Assembly: GCA_022843805.1 (NCBI GenBank) | Contig: JALHMY010000053.1 | Span: forward strand, 1-61,312 | DNA: 61,312 nucleotides | Source of the DNA: Fuerstiella sp. | GTDB lineage: Bacteria > Planctomycetota > Planctomycetia > Planctomycetales > Planctomycetaceae | Reading direction: 5' to 3' | Shown here: positions 8,401-16,654 of the stretch, piece by piece | Position numbering within the stretch: the stretch's first letter is position 1 | How the letters are laid out: each line of letters starts with the position of its first letter | Notes under the pieces: generated by a model | What the model was told of the DNA's origin: nothing | Seen by the model: the letters and a program-made list of their open reading frames with translations, nothing else | Database searches by the model: none | Position numbers and translations under genes: made by a program

Positions 8401-8816
8401 CCCACGACACACTCGTCGATACGGGTCCGCTCGTTGCGATTCTCGATCGGTCAGATAGCCAACACACGGCGTGCGTTAACGCGTTGAGTTTATTTCGTAC
8501 GCCCCTGGTAACAACCTGACCTGTTCTGACCGAAGCCGCGTACCTGTTGCGGCAACGACCTGACCTTGTCCAGCGACTAATTCGATCGACAGCCGAAGGC
8601 TTCCTCCGCGTTGCAATCCTGACTGAAATTGATGCGATTGCGATGGCAGAGATAATGGACCGCTATGCAGATCAGCATTTTCAATTGGCCGATGTCTCGC
8701 TGATGCACCTTGCGGATCGAGATCGCATTGAGACAATCTTTACGCTCGACCGCCGTGATTTCGGTGTGTTTCGCACGCGACAGGGAAACCCACTGAATCT
8801 GATTCCTCAAGTGTGA
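8397..8816 (+). pseudogene. PIN-domain ribonuclease toxin (VapC-like), interrupted by TGA
   Basis: Read in one frame from ATG 8397, this gives a complete PIN protein: [14 protein letters not shown] with the first catalytic Asp, PVLTEAAYLLRQRP with the conserved Glu, LADVSLMHLADRD with the third and fourth acidic positions, and FTLDRRDFGVFR at the end. The only break is a TGA at 8517-8519 (codon 41) where relatives have Trp (the TTWPVLTEA motif), so one base change would restore it. Family members are Mg-dependent RNases that cut tRNA or mRNA. Without readthrough the product lacks most of its fold and should be inactive. Confidence 0.8.
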
Positions 8817-8975
8817 TCGTTGAATTACTGGCAGCCGTGCTCAGTGCAGCCAGCCATTCTTCCAGGCGAGCACAGACATCCAAAGCGCGAGCATCAGGTC
8901 GCCAGCATCGGGGTTCGCCAATGCAAGATCGACCAGCGGGAGCAAAAGCAGAAAGTACGGTAATGCACTCATCAA

Positions 8976-9686
8976 TCAGGCGGCCTCCACCAGGTTTTGA
9001 GTATTCTGGTTTTCAGTTTCCGGACGCACGTACACGGGCACCGGTGTTCGCTTCAGCTTCAGAACACTGTGCGGGAGCAGTTCGAAGTTTTGTTGTTTCC
9101 GGCGTTCGTTGACGGCTCGGAGAATGTCCAGCAGCTGACGCCGCACCGGAGCGTATCGGGCGAATGGAATGCGACCGAACTCAAGGGCCAGCGTGTCGGC
9201 GGTCCGGTGCATGGCCAGATCTACGAAGCGGTCTCTGAGCCTGCGATAAGTGTCGTCGTCGATGCGGACATGGGCGTGAAACTTCGTGGCCGATCCACCG
9301 GCGGCAGTCACACCGGCTCGACGGTAGGAGATCGAATATCCTTTGAACCGGATTGGTGTCCGGCGGCAGTCTCGCAGGTGCTCGCCTTCGCCGCCTTTCG
9401 CGGCGGGTTGCTTCAGAGCATGATGTCCTTCACTGACCAGCAGGATGAACCAACGCTGGTATCGAAGGTAATGTGCGTTGGCGATGCCTCGCTGCTTCCG
9501 GTGCCGGCGTTCCCATTCACTGACGTCGATGCCGTACTTCGTGATCAGTTTCTGATCAATACCAGCGGGATCTTTGCCGACCGGTATTGAGCCAGTTACA
9601 TACCAGTAGAAGCCATGCCGCAGGTAACTGGCGGCGATCAATTGGATGACCGCTTCCGGGGATTGTGCTTCGCAAAGATAGGCCAT
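8976..9686 (-). CDS. Hypothetical island protein, conserved-looking
   Basis: The 236-residue basic protein starts MAYLCEAQSPEAVIQLIAAS and contains a GFYWYVTGSIPVGKDPAGID segment, KYGIDVSEWERRHRKQRG, RYQRWFILLVSEGHHALK and a C-terminal basic region (VNERRKQQNFELLPHSVLKLKR). I recall similar unnamed proteins on planctomycete mobile elements but no functional assignment. The start is well supported by CGGAGG seven bases upstream of ATG 9686. It is the first gene downstream (minus strand) of the hairpin-rich region 10084-11570, so the two could share a transcript. The mix of basic and aromatic residues suggests nucleic-acid binding, which is inference only. Confidence 0.65.
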   Translation of the reverse strand: MAYLCEAQSPEAVIQLIAASYLRHGFYWYVTGSIPVGKDPAGIDQKLITKYGIDVSEWERRHRKQRGIANAHYLRYQRWFILLVSEGHHALKQPAAKGGEGEHLRDCRRTPIRFKGYSISYRRAGVTAAGGSATKFHAHVRIDDDTYRRLRDRFVDLAMHRTADTLALEFGRIPFARYAPVRRQLLDILRAVNERRKQQNFELLPHSVLKLKRTPVPVYVRPETENQNTQNLVEAA

Positions 9687-9776
9687 GTCGTTTTCCTCCG
9701 TGTTGTTTGTGTTCGAGTCTCAATTCGTTGTTCATTCCGCGTGCATCCCGGGCCCCCTCATCCGGCCTGTCGGCCA

Positions 9777-9804
9777 CCTTCTCCCCCTTGCCAGGGGGAG
9801 AAGG
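9777..9804. repeat. Perfect 11-bp palindrome within a CCTCATCCGGCC-type intergenic repeat
   Basis: CCTTCTCCCCC (9777-9787) and GGGGGAGAAGG (9794-9804) pair perfectly around TTGCCA. The flank CCCCTCATCCGGCCTGTCGG is the usual companion of this interspersed repeat in planctomycetes and other GC-rich bacteria. A half copy (GGGGGAGAAGGGACGCG) follows at about 9872. It could also stop transcription coming from the structured RNA region to its right. Confidence 0.7.
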
Positions 9805-10083
9805 GACTTCGAGAAACCCGGTGAAAACATGGCGACAAATCCTTCACGGCGTTGCCGACGCGGGGGAGAAGGGACGCGAAGAAAAAGTGGAAGTTGATGT
9901 GCTCAACTTCCAAAGCCAAAACAAAAGCCGTGTTCGGCAACCTTGCACTCGGCCGTGCTGTTGATCGAGACCCACACAAAGGGCCTGCAGACCAAATTGC
10001 AACAGAGGCTACAAATCGGCGTCTGCCATGGGCGACCGTGCTTGTGCACTGCCTTCCCTTGGTGCATCCGCACAATACATAGC

Positions 10084-11570
10084 ACCCGAGTTCAACCTCT
10101 CCGGCGTCACCCTGTCGCGTCCTTCGGACGCAACTCGGGTATCCGCCGTCTGTCTGCCGCTTCAAGAGATCACTCCTCCCGGATTGTTCTCCTGAAACTG
10201 CTACTTGCTGCCTGCCACGGTTGACGCATTGGCCGGCTCCCACGACGGAGAGCCAGCCACGTGCGACACGTTCGATGATGGAGCTTTTCCCGAAGACCAC
10301 TGCAGCCGTTTTTCACAGTCACGTCAAAGCGTGACCATGTCACGATCCAGCAGAATCTGCAGCTACTGCTCCTCAGTCCTTTCGTCTTCACTCACAGAGG
10401 CATCACCCTCTGGTCACAGTGAACGGGTCGTGACTGCCAGCCACGCGGCGTCGAGATGCGATCAGCATCCGATAACGTTCGGTCCTTCGACCGAACCACC
10501 GTCTCGCTCCCGCGAGATTCTACTCAGACCACTCTCCCCCTCTGCGGTGTTTAAATCACGTGGTCGACAGGACCACGCACCGAGATCGCTACTTCCCGGC
10601 AGCCACAGAGGCTCCGGCGTTAGTTCCTGAACTTCATCCGCTGGTTCACGTCGTTGGAAGGTTTTACCCTTCAGTCCGTTCTGGTGTGTTCGGGTCTCCC
10701 GACCCGCCACAGTTTCCCAAGGGCACGGCCCTTGACTCGGGTTCGAGCTTCCGCTCGGTTGACAACAATCGCTTCCGTTGGGCGCTTGCCGTTAAGCAAG
10801 GAGCACGCGGAAACGGACATAGTCAGTACCAGAGTCTTCAGGCACGCCACATGGATTTCCCCCTACGAAGACAGAAGATTGGGGTAACCACGTCTGACAA
10901 TCCGTCAGAACTCAGAACGGCTTTCCACGGTTTGGCACCGTCTCCCAGCAGATTCACTGACAAGCCCTCCCATACCTGTTGAGGTTGGGCCTTTCATAGT
11001 TGAGCTATTCACGGTCGGACGTTTAATCCGATCCCCGAGGTTGTCAGCCCCGGTGTGGTCTGTCGCCAGACTCACAGCTCCCCACGTCAGCACGGTTGAA
11101 CGAACTCGCCATGACAGCAAGCCCATGAGCCCCCGTGACGGGATTCGGCAATCCATTGCCACACCCGCTTCGTTCAGGACGACTCAGAATCAACAACGTC
11201 GTTTCCGACAGTTGATCGCTGAGCATGTCCGCCTCGCCCGAATTCCATATTGATGAAAAGAACAAATCCCGAGTCGTTTCATCGGGATGCAGGTTGTCGC
11301 ATTTCACGAAACCGCCGTGCGCGCAGATTCCGGTCAGCGACCAACGGAAGCGCCACCTACCCTTCCGAGCGGAAGCTCGAATCGGCCGGCGGGCCTCCCG
11401 CTATAGGATAGAACGCTGGGATTACTCCGATCGTCGTATGGCTCACAAACTGAGTGAGTCATACGATCGGTTTTAGGCCAACGAGCCTCCTTTGAACTGG
11501 GCGAGCACCTCTCGATGCGAAACCCAGCTCGAAGAGCGGCAGTAAAGAAAGGAAGCGATCCTTTCATCTC
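10084..11570 (-). ncRNA. Candidate very large structured noncoding RNA
   Basis: There is no convincing protein frame here, but local inverted repeats fill the region. Examples in plus coordinates: 10084-10140 (nine-base outer stem enclosing a six-base hairpin), 10387-10423 (two stacked six-base stems), 10477-10496 (eight bases), 10502-10517, 10559-10577 (seven), 10691-10706, 10718-10734 (seven), 10893-10909, 11058-11071, 11183-11223 (three nested stems) and 11427-11470 (fourteen pairs with a bulge). Loops at 10502, 10691, 10744, 11058 and 11198 read as GGGA, GGGA, GGAA, GCGA and GAAA on the minus strand, all GNRA; one (11366-11379) is GNRA on the plus strand. This favours minus-strand transcription. 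Unpaired joins are purine-rich on that strand too. The right edge meets repeat A. Known large RNAs (OLE, GOLLD, ROOL, group II introns) were considered and not recognised. Confidence 0.5.
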
Positions 11571-11594
11571 TTAGGCTGGCTGATAAGGCCAACT

Positions 11595-11830
11595 TTACCG
11601 AGACCTGCCCGCTCCATCATCGAACGTCAGCGTGTCGTCCTTAGCCGGTGCGTATTCGCATTCGGTTTGCCGGACAACGGCGTTTTGCCAGAGCTTGACG
11701 ACCGGCAAATCATCACGATTTACCTACAGATCGTTTGTGTCACATCTGGCGAGAAATGTCACGCGAGGGTGTCCGACCTCGAACACTATTTCTGACGCAA
11801 CCTCTGGACAATTCTTTGAATACCGTGATA
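11595..11830 (-). pseudogene. Reverse-strand coding remnant inside repeat A, copy 1
   Basis: On the minus strand the leader of repeat A reads NCPEVASEIVFEVGHPRVTF, a stop, then NRDDLPVVKLWQNAVVRQ and TLTFDDGAGRSR before a TAA at 11595-11597. Copy 2 encodes nearly the same residues without the internal stop. The pattern of conservative changes suggests this was a protein-coding end of a gene. I do not recognise the family. Confidence 0.45.
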
Positions 11831-11867
11831 TGTAGCCGGTAATTGAAAACTACAAAAGGAGTCAACA

Positions 11868-12173
11868 ATGGAAGAAACAAAAAAGAAACCCGCAACCGCC
11901 CCAGAAAAAACCATCCGCCACGGAGCCATCGCCGCATCCATCTGGAAACGCCAGGCCACCAGCGGATTTGAATACTTCGACTTCACGGTTAGTCGCTCGT
12001 GGAAGACAACCTCCACCGGCAAAGAAGGCTATTCCAGCAGCTTCTTCGTCCGCAACGCCGGGGAATTGCAGGCTGTGATTCAGGAAGCCGCCGACTGGAT
12101 TGAAAGCCAGCAAGCCAGCTTGCAGGAAAGCAACGACTTCAAAGCCCAGACGGTCCTACAAAAAGCAGCGTAA
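11868..12173 (+). CDS. Small conserved island protein, IW family (intact copy)
   Basis: The 101-residue protein has a lysine-rich start, then IRHGAIAASIWKRQATSG, FEYFDFTVSRSWKTTSTGK, a SSSFFVRNAGEL strand-turn and a long amphipathic helix (AVIQEAADWIESQQASLQES). A strong AAAGGAG lies seven bases before the ATG. It is the intact member of a pair with the broken gene at 16943 and is related to the gene at 7173. Its last 75 bases recur at 13206-13279 on the far side of the GNAT toxin-antitoxin pair. The repeated presence beside plasmid backbone genes suggests a role in element maintenance or DNA binding, but the function is unknown. Confidence 0.75.
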   Translation: MEETKKKPATAPEKTIRHGAIAASIWKRQATSGFEYFDFTVSRSWKTTSTGKEGYSSSFFVRNAGELQAVIQEAADWIESQQASLQESNDFKAQTVLQKAA

Positions 12174-12245
12174 GCCGGAATGTCCGTGTTGACGGCGAGT
12201 CCGATTCAGTTGCCAAGCATTCTATGCGAGCGGAACTGTCTGGTG

Positions 12246-12773
12246 TCAGAGTTTCTTAGCCGCTTCAAGGGCAGACGCAACAGTTGCCAGTGGCAGCAGA
12301 AGTGACAACGGAGCGTCCTTGAGTGCGATAGCTCCATAAGACGCATACCATTTTGATGCTCGATCAGACTTCGCGTCAATCAGGAGTGCGACGCCACCAA
12401 CTTCCGTTGCAGCCAGAAGACAACGTCGTCCGGCGGCAAGAATCAATTGGCCGCCCAGTCCCTGGCTCTGATACCGTTGATCAACCGCCAACCTTGCCAA
12501 ACGAAACACGGGAACATCGTGACGGGCCAGTCCCTTTCGCACCGTTTCCGGAACGCGGACATATTCCAGTGAAGCTGGACTGAGCCTGTAAAATCCAAGA
12601 ATGGACTTATTGTCTGAGTTTGAGACCGCCAAAAACGTTTTTGACGCGCCCCGTTCGTGGCTCTTTCTCGCGTGTTGTTGTAGGAATTCGTTTAATGCCG
12701 GTTCGCCGCAGTCAAACGAAGTTCGATCGTGCTTCTTTGAGATCGGAGCCTCATGCCATTCCTGAACGCTCAT
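12246..12773 (-). CDS. GNAT acetyltransferase toxin (TacT/AtaT-like)
   Basis: A 175-residue GNAT-fold protein: FDCGEPALNEFLQQHARKSH at the start is the hallmark of the toxin branch, LGFYRLSPASLEY forms a central strand, and RLARLAVDQRYQSQGLGGQL contains the acetyl-CoA binding R/Q-x-x-G-x-G/A motif. WYASYGA near residue 142 is the usual C-terminal motif. Family toxins acetylate the amino group of charged tRNAs and block translation. Its ATG overlaps the stop of the DUF1778 antitoxin gene by four bases, a standard operon. The pair seems to have been inserted next to the IW gene, whose tail is repeated on the other side. Confidence 0.9.
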   Translation of the reverse strand: MSVQEWHEAPISKKHDRTSFDCGEPALNEFLQQHARKSHERGASKTFLAVSNSDNKSILGFYRLSPASLEYVRVPETVRKGLARHDVPVFRLARLAVDQRYQSQGLGGQLILAAGRRCLLAATEVGGVALLIDAKSDRASKWYASYGAIALKDAPLSLLLPLATVASALEAAKKL

Positions 12774-13048
12774 GTGAGTTTCGGCAGGGCACGAGCCGCT
12801 TTTCGAAGCTTCGCATTCGGTGCTGGCGGCTTTTCCAGAGCATCCATGACAAGCTGACTGTCGCGTTTGGTCAGCTTAATTTGCTCATATTCTTCGACGA
12901 CTGACTGAGCTTCTCGCAATGCTGTGCGAACAATGAAATCGGTCATGTCCGTTTGAGACAGAGCAACAGCACGCATAATCAAAGCCTTATCGACCGGACG
13001 GATGCGAAGGGCGACTCGGCTATTTTCACTGACAGGTTCTCGGGGCAT
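12770..13048 (-). CDS. DUF1778 ribbon-helix-helix antitoxin (TacA-like)
   Basis: The 92-residue protein starts MPREPVSENSRVALRIRPVD, the DNA-binding beta strand of the RHH fold, followed by KALIMRAVALSQTDMTDFIV and a long helix. The C-terminal part, LTKRDSQLVMDALEKPPAPN, is the DUF1778 toxin-neutralising segment. AAGGAG lies five bases ahead of ATG 13048; the frame is open further upstream but without family similarity. It should repress its own promoter, and an inverted TGTAC/GTACA repeat lies just upstream. It is translated ahead of, and overlapping with, the GNAT toxin. Confidence 0.9.
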   Translation of the reverse strand: MPREPVSENSRVALRIRPVDKALIMRAVALSQTDMTDFIVRTALREAQSVVEEYEQIKLTKRDSQLVMDALEKPPAPNAKLRKAARALPKLT

Positions 13049-13062
13049 TGGAATCTCCTTGT

Positions 13063-13083
13063 TGTACGTATTCAAAGTGTACA
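13063..13083 (-). promoter_or_regulatory. Probable antitoxin operator (inverted TGTAC repeat)
   Basis: TGTAC (13063-13067) and GTACA (13079-13083) are inverted around an 11-base AT-rich spacer, 15 bases upstream of the antitoxin start. RHH antitoxins bind such palindromes to repress their operon. The assignment is by position and symmetry only. Confidence 0.45.
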
Positions 13084-13205
13084 TCAATTTCGCGTCTCTG
13101 TCAATTTCTTTACTTGCGCCTTGTATGTCTGTGCTCCCCAAAATGGAAAGCAACCACGGTAGCCACGCCAAGAAATTGCTTCAGACAGGCTTGCCGGAAG
13201 GACAC

Positions 13206-13279
13206 GATTGAAGGCCAGCAAGCCAGCCTGCAGGAAAGCAACGACTTCAAGGCTCAGACGATCTTGCAGAAAGTAGCAG
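13206..13279 (+). pseudogene. Detached 3' tail of an IW-family gene
   Basis: It translates as IEGQQASLQESNDFKAQT and a few more residues, almost identical to the last 25 residues of the intact gene ending at 12173. Only the tail is present. Together with the intact gene it brackets the toxin-antitoxin pair, so the pair was probably inserted by, or accompanied by, duplication of this 75-base segment. Confidence 0.8.
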
Positions 13280-13447
13280 GGTTCGTCAAATTTGCATTCG
13301 CCAACGGCACAGCAAAAGGAGCGTCCTTCGATCCAATGCCATTAATGGACACACATCATCCAAACTCACTTTGGACTGGCGTCATTCAGGATTTCCTAGG
13401 CTACGGACTTCTATGACCCGATCGAAACCGAGGTCCTCCGCAACGAA

Positions 13448-14476
13448 TTAGTTGCGTGGCTTCTTCACGTTACTGCGGCCTACGACAACTTTTCGGCGCT
13501 CGTCGTCCATCAATCTCTCCTGCAAAAGGACCATTTCCTCAAACGGCTTATAGTACTTGCGACTCGATTCTGGTGGCCGGCCAAGATCTTGCTGCAGCGA
13601 CTTCCAGAGCATTTCGAAGGAATGGGCAATTGCATCGAATGGGACCCCCGCTGGTCCCTCATAACCTTGCGCCACAAGCATGCTCGGCATGTCACAGCCA
13701 TTTAGGGTGTAATCGTCAACACGCGGCCTGTGTGGAACATTCAACGATTCCCAATGAGCCATGTACTCGTGTGGTGCGACATCGTTCAGCCAATTCAACG
13801 TCGGCATCCAAATATAGTTGTTAATCAAGTACACGACGTTGTCGAGCGCAATTCCCGTAAATGAAGGAGGGCAATCATAGTAGCGAATTGATAATCGCCC
13901 TTCGTCAATGTGTCGGTGAAAATCAGATAAATGTGAGGCCAACCACAAATCGAATAGCTCCTCCTGACGACGGCTATCGAGTCGACGTGCCATTTGCTTG
14001 GATCCCATGAACATTTCAAGGCTCTCTACGCCAGCATCTAGTATTCGAAGGAAGGTGGAGTCAAGCGTATGGCCAGTGAAGCAGATCACCCTGGCCTTTT
14101 TCGTCTTGAAGTGCTTCTGCCACCGCATTAACACGTCAATGGCTTCCGACCGTCCCCCGAATCCAAACAACTTAAATCGCTCGTTTGCAGGAAGACTCTC
14201 CGACAACTTGAAACTTTTTGATCCCTCTGGTGGATTGGACTGCACCGCTCCTGAAAGTTCGGAGTGATCTGGTATCACGACATCCTGAAACGAGATTTCC
14301 AGTGCTTTCGCAATCTTCTGAAGGAAGTGCTCCTTGATCCGCTTATCGGCTTCGGCATTCTCGATTGTTCGCTTATTAAAGCCGACTGCTTCCGCCAAAT
14401 CCTGCTGCGTCAAGTTCCGAGCTTTTCGTTCTGCCTTGATTCTTTGCCCGTTGGCATTGAACGTCTTTTCAAGCAT
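13448..14476 (-). CDS. XRE-family regulator with C-terminal sensor-like region
   Basis: Residues 8-65 are a clear XRE helix-turn-helix: IKAERKARNLTQQDLAEAVG, FNKRTIENAEADKRI, then LEISFQDVV. After a linker comes a 200-residue region: RVICFTGHTLDSTFLRILDAG, a helical HLSDFHRHIDEGRLSIRYYD and IALDNVVYLINNYIWMPT. This has the look of the phospholipase-D-like or receiver-type sensor folds fused to some regulators, but the HKD motif is absent and I cannot name the family. It is transcribed divergently from the desaturase gene with 170 bases between starts, so it is the natural candidate to regulate it, perhaps in response to a lipid or nucleotide signal. Confidence 0.75.
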   Translation of the reverse strand: MLEKTFNANGQRIKAERKARNLTQQDLAEAVGFNKRTIENAEADKRIKEHFLQKIAKALEISFQDVVIPDHSELSGAVQSNPPEGSKSFKLSESLPANERFKLFGFGGRSEAIDVLMRWQKHFKTKKARVICFTGHTLDSTFLRILDAGVESLEMFMGSKQMARRLDSRRQEELFDLWLASHLSDFHRHIDEGRLSIRYYDCPPSFTGIALDNVVYLINNYIWMPTLNWLNDVAPHEYMAHWESLNVPHRPRVDDYTLNGCDMPSMLVAQGYEGPAGVPFDAIAHSFEMLWKSLQQDLGRPPESSRKYYKPFEEMVLLQERLMDDERRKVVVGRSNVKKPRN

Positions 14477-14646
14477 TTGGCACCTCTAAACTCATTGCGT
14501 GTATCACATGGGACCCGCTTGCGAACATGACATCACAAGCGAGTCGAAATTGGACGACAGATTACAAAAAGCCACTCATCATTGCTGAAGAACGTGCGGA
14601 TAACCAGCACGAGGAATCAAAGTCATCATTCGGAGCGCCCTTCAGC

Positions 14647-15630
14647 ATGAACAACATCAGAACAATCTCAACCAATTGCACCGTCAAACAGCGGCACGTA
14701 ATTGCTTCAGAACTCAAGCGATATCGATCTGAACTGCGAAAGAACAACGCCAATATACGCGCGATGGAAAAACGCGCCACTTGGCCAGCTATGTGGGCTA
14801 TCCTTTTTGACTGGACCATAATCCTTGCGGCATGGTGGCTTGTTGTTTCGACTAGTTCATTCTGTTTAGTAATTTCCGCCTTTATTGTGGGTAACCGCCA
14901 GCGAGCTCTTGGGAATCTTCTGCACGATGGAAGCCATCATCTGCTCGCCCAGAAACCCCGTATTAACGAGTTGCTCACAAACTTAGCGCTCGCTCCACCG
15001 CTACTTACGATGCTGAAGTACTATAAACGACAACATGATGCTCACCATCTGTACCTTGGCGAAATGGATGATGATCCTGACTTCATTCACGATGATTCAT
15101 ATCGGAACATGTCGTGGCAACGTATCTTTCTGCGAAACTCACTCTCTGTGGCGGACTGGAAAGGCAATGTGTTCGGGAGTCTCGCACAGATGAGCTGGAG
15201 GCATCGGGCAATGGTTGCTCTCTGGTGGCTCGTGCTATTTGCATTTTTGACCGCAGCTTCTGGACTGAGCGGAGCTGCGATGTTTCTGATTCTCTGGTTC
15301 ACCGCAAAGACGACCGTTTTTCATCTCCTCACGACGTTTCGAGAAATCTCTGATCATGCCGGGTTGAATCCAAGTTCCTTAACAGGATTCACTAGAAGTC
15401 ACCCGACTCGAGGATTGCTGAAGAGTTTTATCCATCCCCACAACAACGGATATCATTTGGCCCATCACATTCTTCCGAGCGTTCCGTTCTGGCGACTACC
15501 CGAAGCACATCGCATTCTCATGGAAATCTCAAGTTACGCCAACGGTCACCATTGTGACGCCTATTTTGTCGGCCGTCATTCAGCAGTTGCATGCTGGACA
15601 GGAAGTTGCACAAGTCGTAGGCAAACATGA
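14647..15630 (+). CDS. Fatty acid desaturase family protein
   Basis: A membrane di-iron desaturase/hydroxylase fold with all three histidine boxes: HDGSHH, then HDAHH, then HNNGYHLAHH. Hydrophobic pairs lie before box 1 (WTIILAAWWLVVST) and between boxes 2 and 3 (VALWWLVLFAFLTAASGL). Such enzymes use O2 and electrons from ferredoxin or cytochrome b5 to introduce double bonds or hydroxyls into acyl chains or amino acids. The frame is open from 14527, but ATG 14647 leaves room for a promoter between it and the divergent XRE regulator. It ends 21 bases from the convergent ACT-domain gene. The substrate cannot be told from sequence. It is cargo on the island; relation to core fatty acid genes at 42-48 kb is not implied. 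Confidence 0.85.
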   Translation: MNNIRTISTNCTVKQRHVIASELKRYRSELRKNNANIRAMEKRATWPAMWAILFDWTIILAAWWLVVSTSSFCLVISAFIVGNRQRALGNLLHDGSHHLLAQKPRINELLTNLALAPPLLTMLKYYKRQHDAHHLYLGEMDDDPDFIHDDSYRNMSWQRIFLRNSLSVADWKGNVFGSLAQMSWRHRAMVALWWLVLFAFLTAASGLSGAAMFLILWFTAKTTVFHLLTTFREISDHAGLNPSSLTGFTRSHPTRGLLKSFIHPHNNGYHLAHHILPSVPFWRLPEAHRILMEISSYANGHHCDAYFVGRHSAVACWTGSCTSRRQT

Positions 15631-15650
15631 AAGTTATAGAATAGCTTGCG

Positions 15651-16061
15651 TCATAACGCCAAATGACGTGCTTGAAGCTTTAGCAGAACTTCTATCGCTG
15701 TGGCCCCACAATCAACGGGTACAAATAAATGGTCATGAAAAGCGCCAGCAAACATGTTGCAGCTGATGTTCGCTTCTGCCAACTCTCGTGATACGGCTGC
15801 TGTTAAGCCAATAGACGCCAGTTCTGATTGAACGGAGAGTGTTATCCAAGCGGCGCGAAATACCACGGACAAATGAAGATCTTTCGCAGTGACTTCTGGC
15901 AGTACTACTGTCAGACCTTCTTGCTCTCTAAATGTGGCAATTGTTGGTAACGCTGAAACACACCGTTCCAATGGCACGACGCAAAACGCATAGACGCCAG
16001 AGTTTAGAACCGGTGTCAACGATTGAAGAAGCGTCTTTAAATCAATACTAAATGCTGTCAA
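15651..16061 (-). CDS. ACT-domain protein (COG3602-like)
   Basis: The 136 residues follow a recognised ACT-domain family: DLKTLLQSLTPVLNSGVYAF, then FREQEGLTVVLPEVTAKDL, ITLSVQSELASIGLTAAVS, LAEANISCNMFAGAFHDHLF and a final helix. ACT domains bind small ligands, often amino acids. There is no ATG at the expected N-terminus; TTG 16061, with AGGACAT just before it, gives the family's usual start. The frame is open further (to 16202) without similarity. It converges on the desaturase gene, sharing a 20-base gap. Its function is unknown; it may sense an amino acid or simply be passenger DNA. Confidence 0.75.
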   Translation of the reverse strand: MTAFSIDLKTLLQSLTPVLNSGVYAFCVVPLERCVSALPTIATFREQEGLTVVLPEVTAKDLHLSVVFRAAWITLSVQSELASIGLTAAVSRELAEANISCNMFAGAFHDHLFVPVDCGATAIEVLLKLQARHLAL

Positions 16062-16241
16062 ATGTCCTGTATCCTTTGAAAATAAATAGACTCTAGTTTT
16101 CAGCGTTGAACGAAAATTACTCTTACCTAAAGCATACCGTCCCCTCAAATGGCGTCGCTGCACATTGCCTACACATAGACTTTGCCCCGAACCAACAATC
16201 ATTTGCGGAAGCCATCGTTTTGCCGAATTGGTTCCAATTTG

Positions 16242-16629
16242 TCAAGTTCGCGAGTCGTCAAGTTTCTGAGCCGCCTTGGCTTGCTGAACATCAATCGCAT
16301 GCAGTCGATGTTGATATCGAATTAAGCCCATGTGCCCCCGCTCAAACTGATCTTTCAGCACCATCTGTCGGTAGATCTCAAACGCCTTGCCGCCTTTGCC
16401 GCCGGCTTCGAGATAGAGTCGTTTCTTCATGGTGTCGGCCGCTTCCAGAGCTTCCGTTTCGAAGGCGTCCTGTTCACGTGGTGACATGGCTTCCCAGAAC
16501 GCCATAAACGCTCGCTGTCTGGAATTCTGTTTTCGGAGTGCGAGACGTTCCCGTTTAGTGCGAACGTTGCTCTCTACTTGTTGTTAGGCTTCTTTGGACT
16601 GTTGGCGTTCCTGTCGCTGGATGGAGCTT
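16242..16629 (-). pseudogene. 3' fragment of a second replication initiator gene
   Basis: It encodes the C-terminal 125 residues of the initiator found whole at 21193-22704: FESSIQRQERQQSKEA, an in-frame stop, then QNSRQRAFMAFWEAMSP and IYRQMVLKDQFER. After that the tail differs (GHMGLIRYQHRLHAID). The 5' end stops at 16637, where repeat A begins. It is a remnant of a second plasmid backbone. Confidence 0.9.
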
Positions 16630-16654
16630 TCGAAGCTGGCTGATAAGGCCAACT

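Larger units (their letters stand above)
11575..12173 (+). repeat. Repeat A, copy 1 (300-bp leader plus IW gene)
   Basis: About 600 bases starting GCTGGCTGATAAGGCC recur at 16637-17236 with scattered differences. The block covers an intergenic leader, a reverse-strand coding remnant and the complete IW gene. Its left edge abuts the structured RNA region here but abuts a rep fragment in copy 2, so this edge is a recombination junction. Confidence 0.85.

Noticed and set aside
8517..8519. TGA as selenocysteine in the PIN protein
   Set aside because: The family has Trp here, not a redox Cys, and I see no SECIS-like hairpin directly after the codon.
9758..11162. Several minus-strand frames of 73-180 codons in the hairpin-rich region
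   Set aside because: They lack recognisable domains, are Arg/Ser/Gly-rich as expected of chance frames in GC-rich stem sequence, and none has a good ribosome site.
10084..11570. Group II intron or rRNA fragment
   Set aside because: I found no GUGYG start with a matching domain V/VI, no reverse transcriptase, and none of the conserved 16S or 23S strings. A computed covariance search is still needed.
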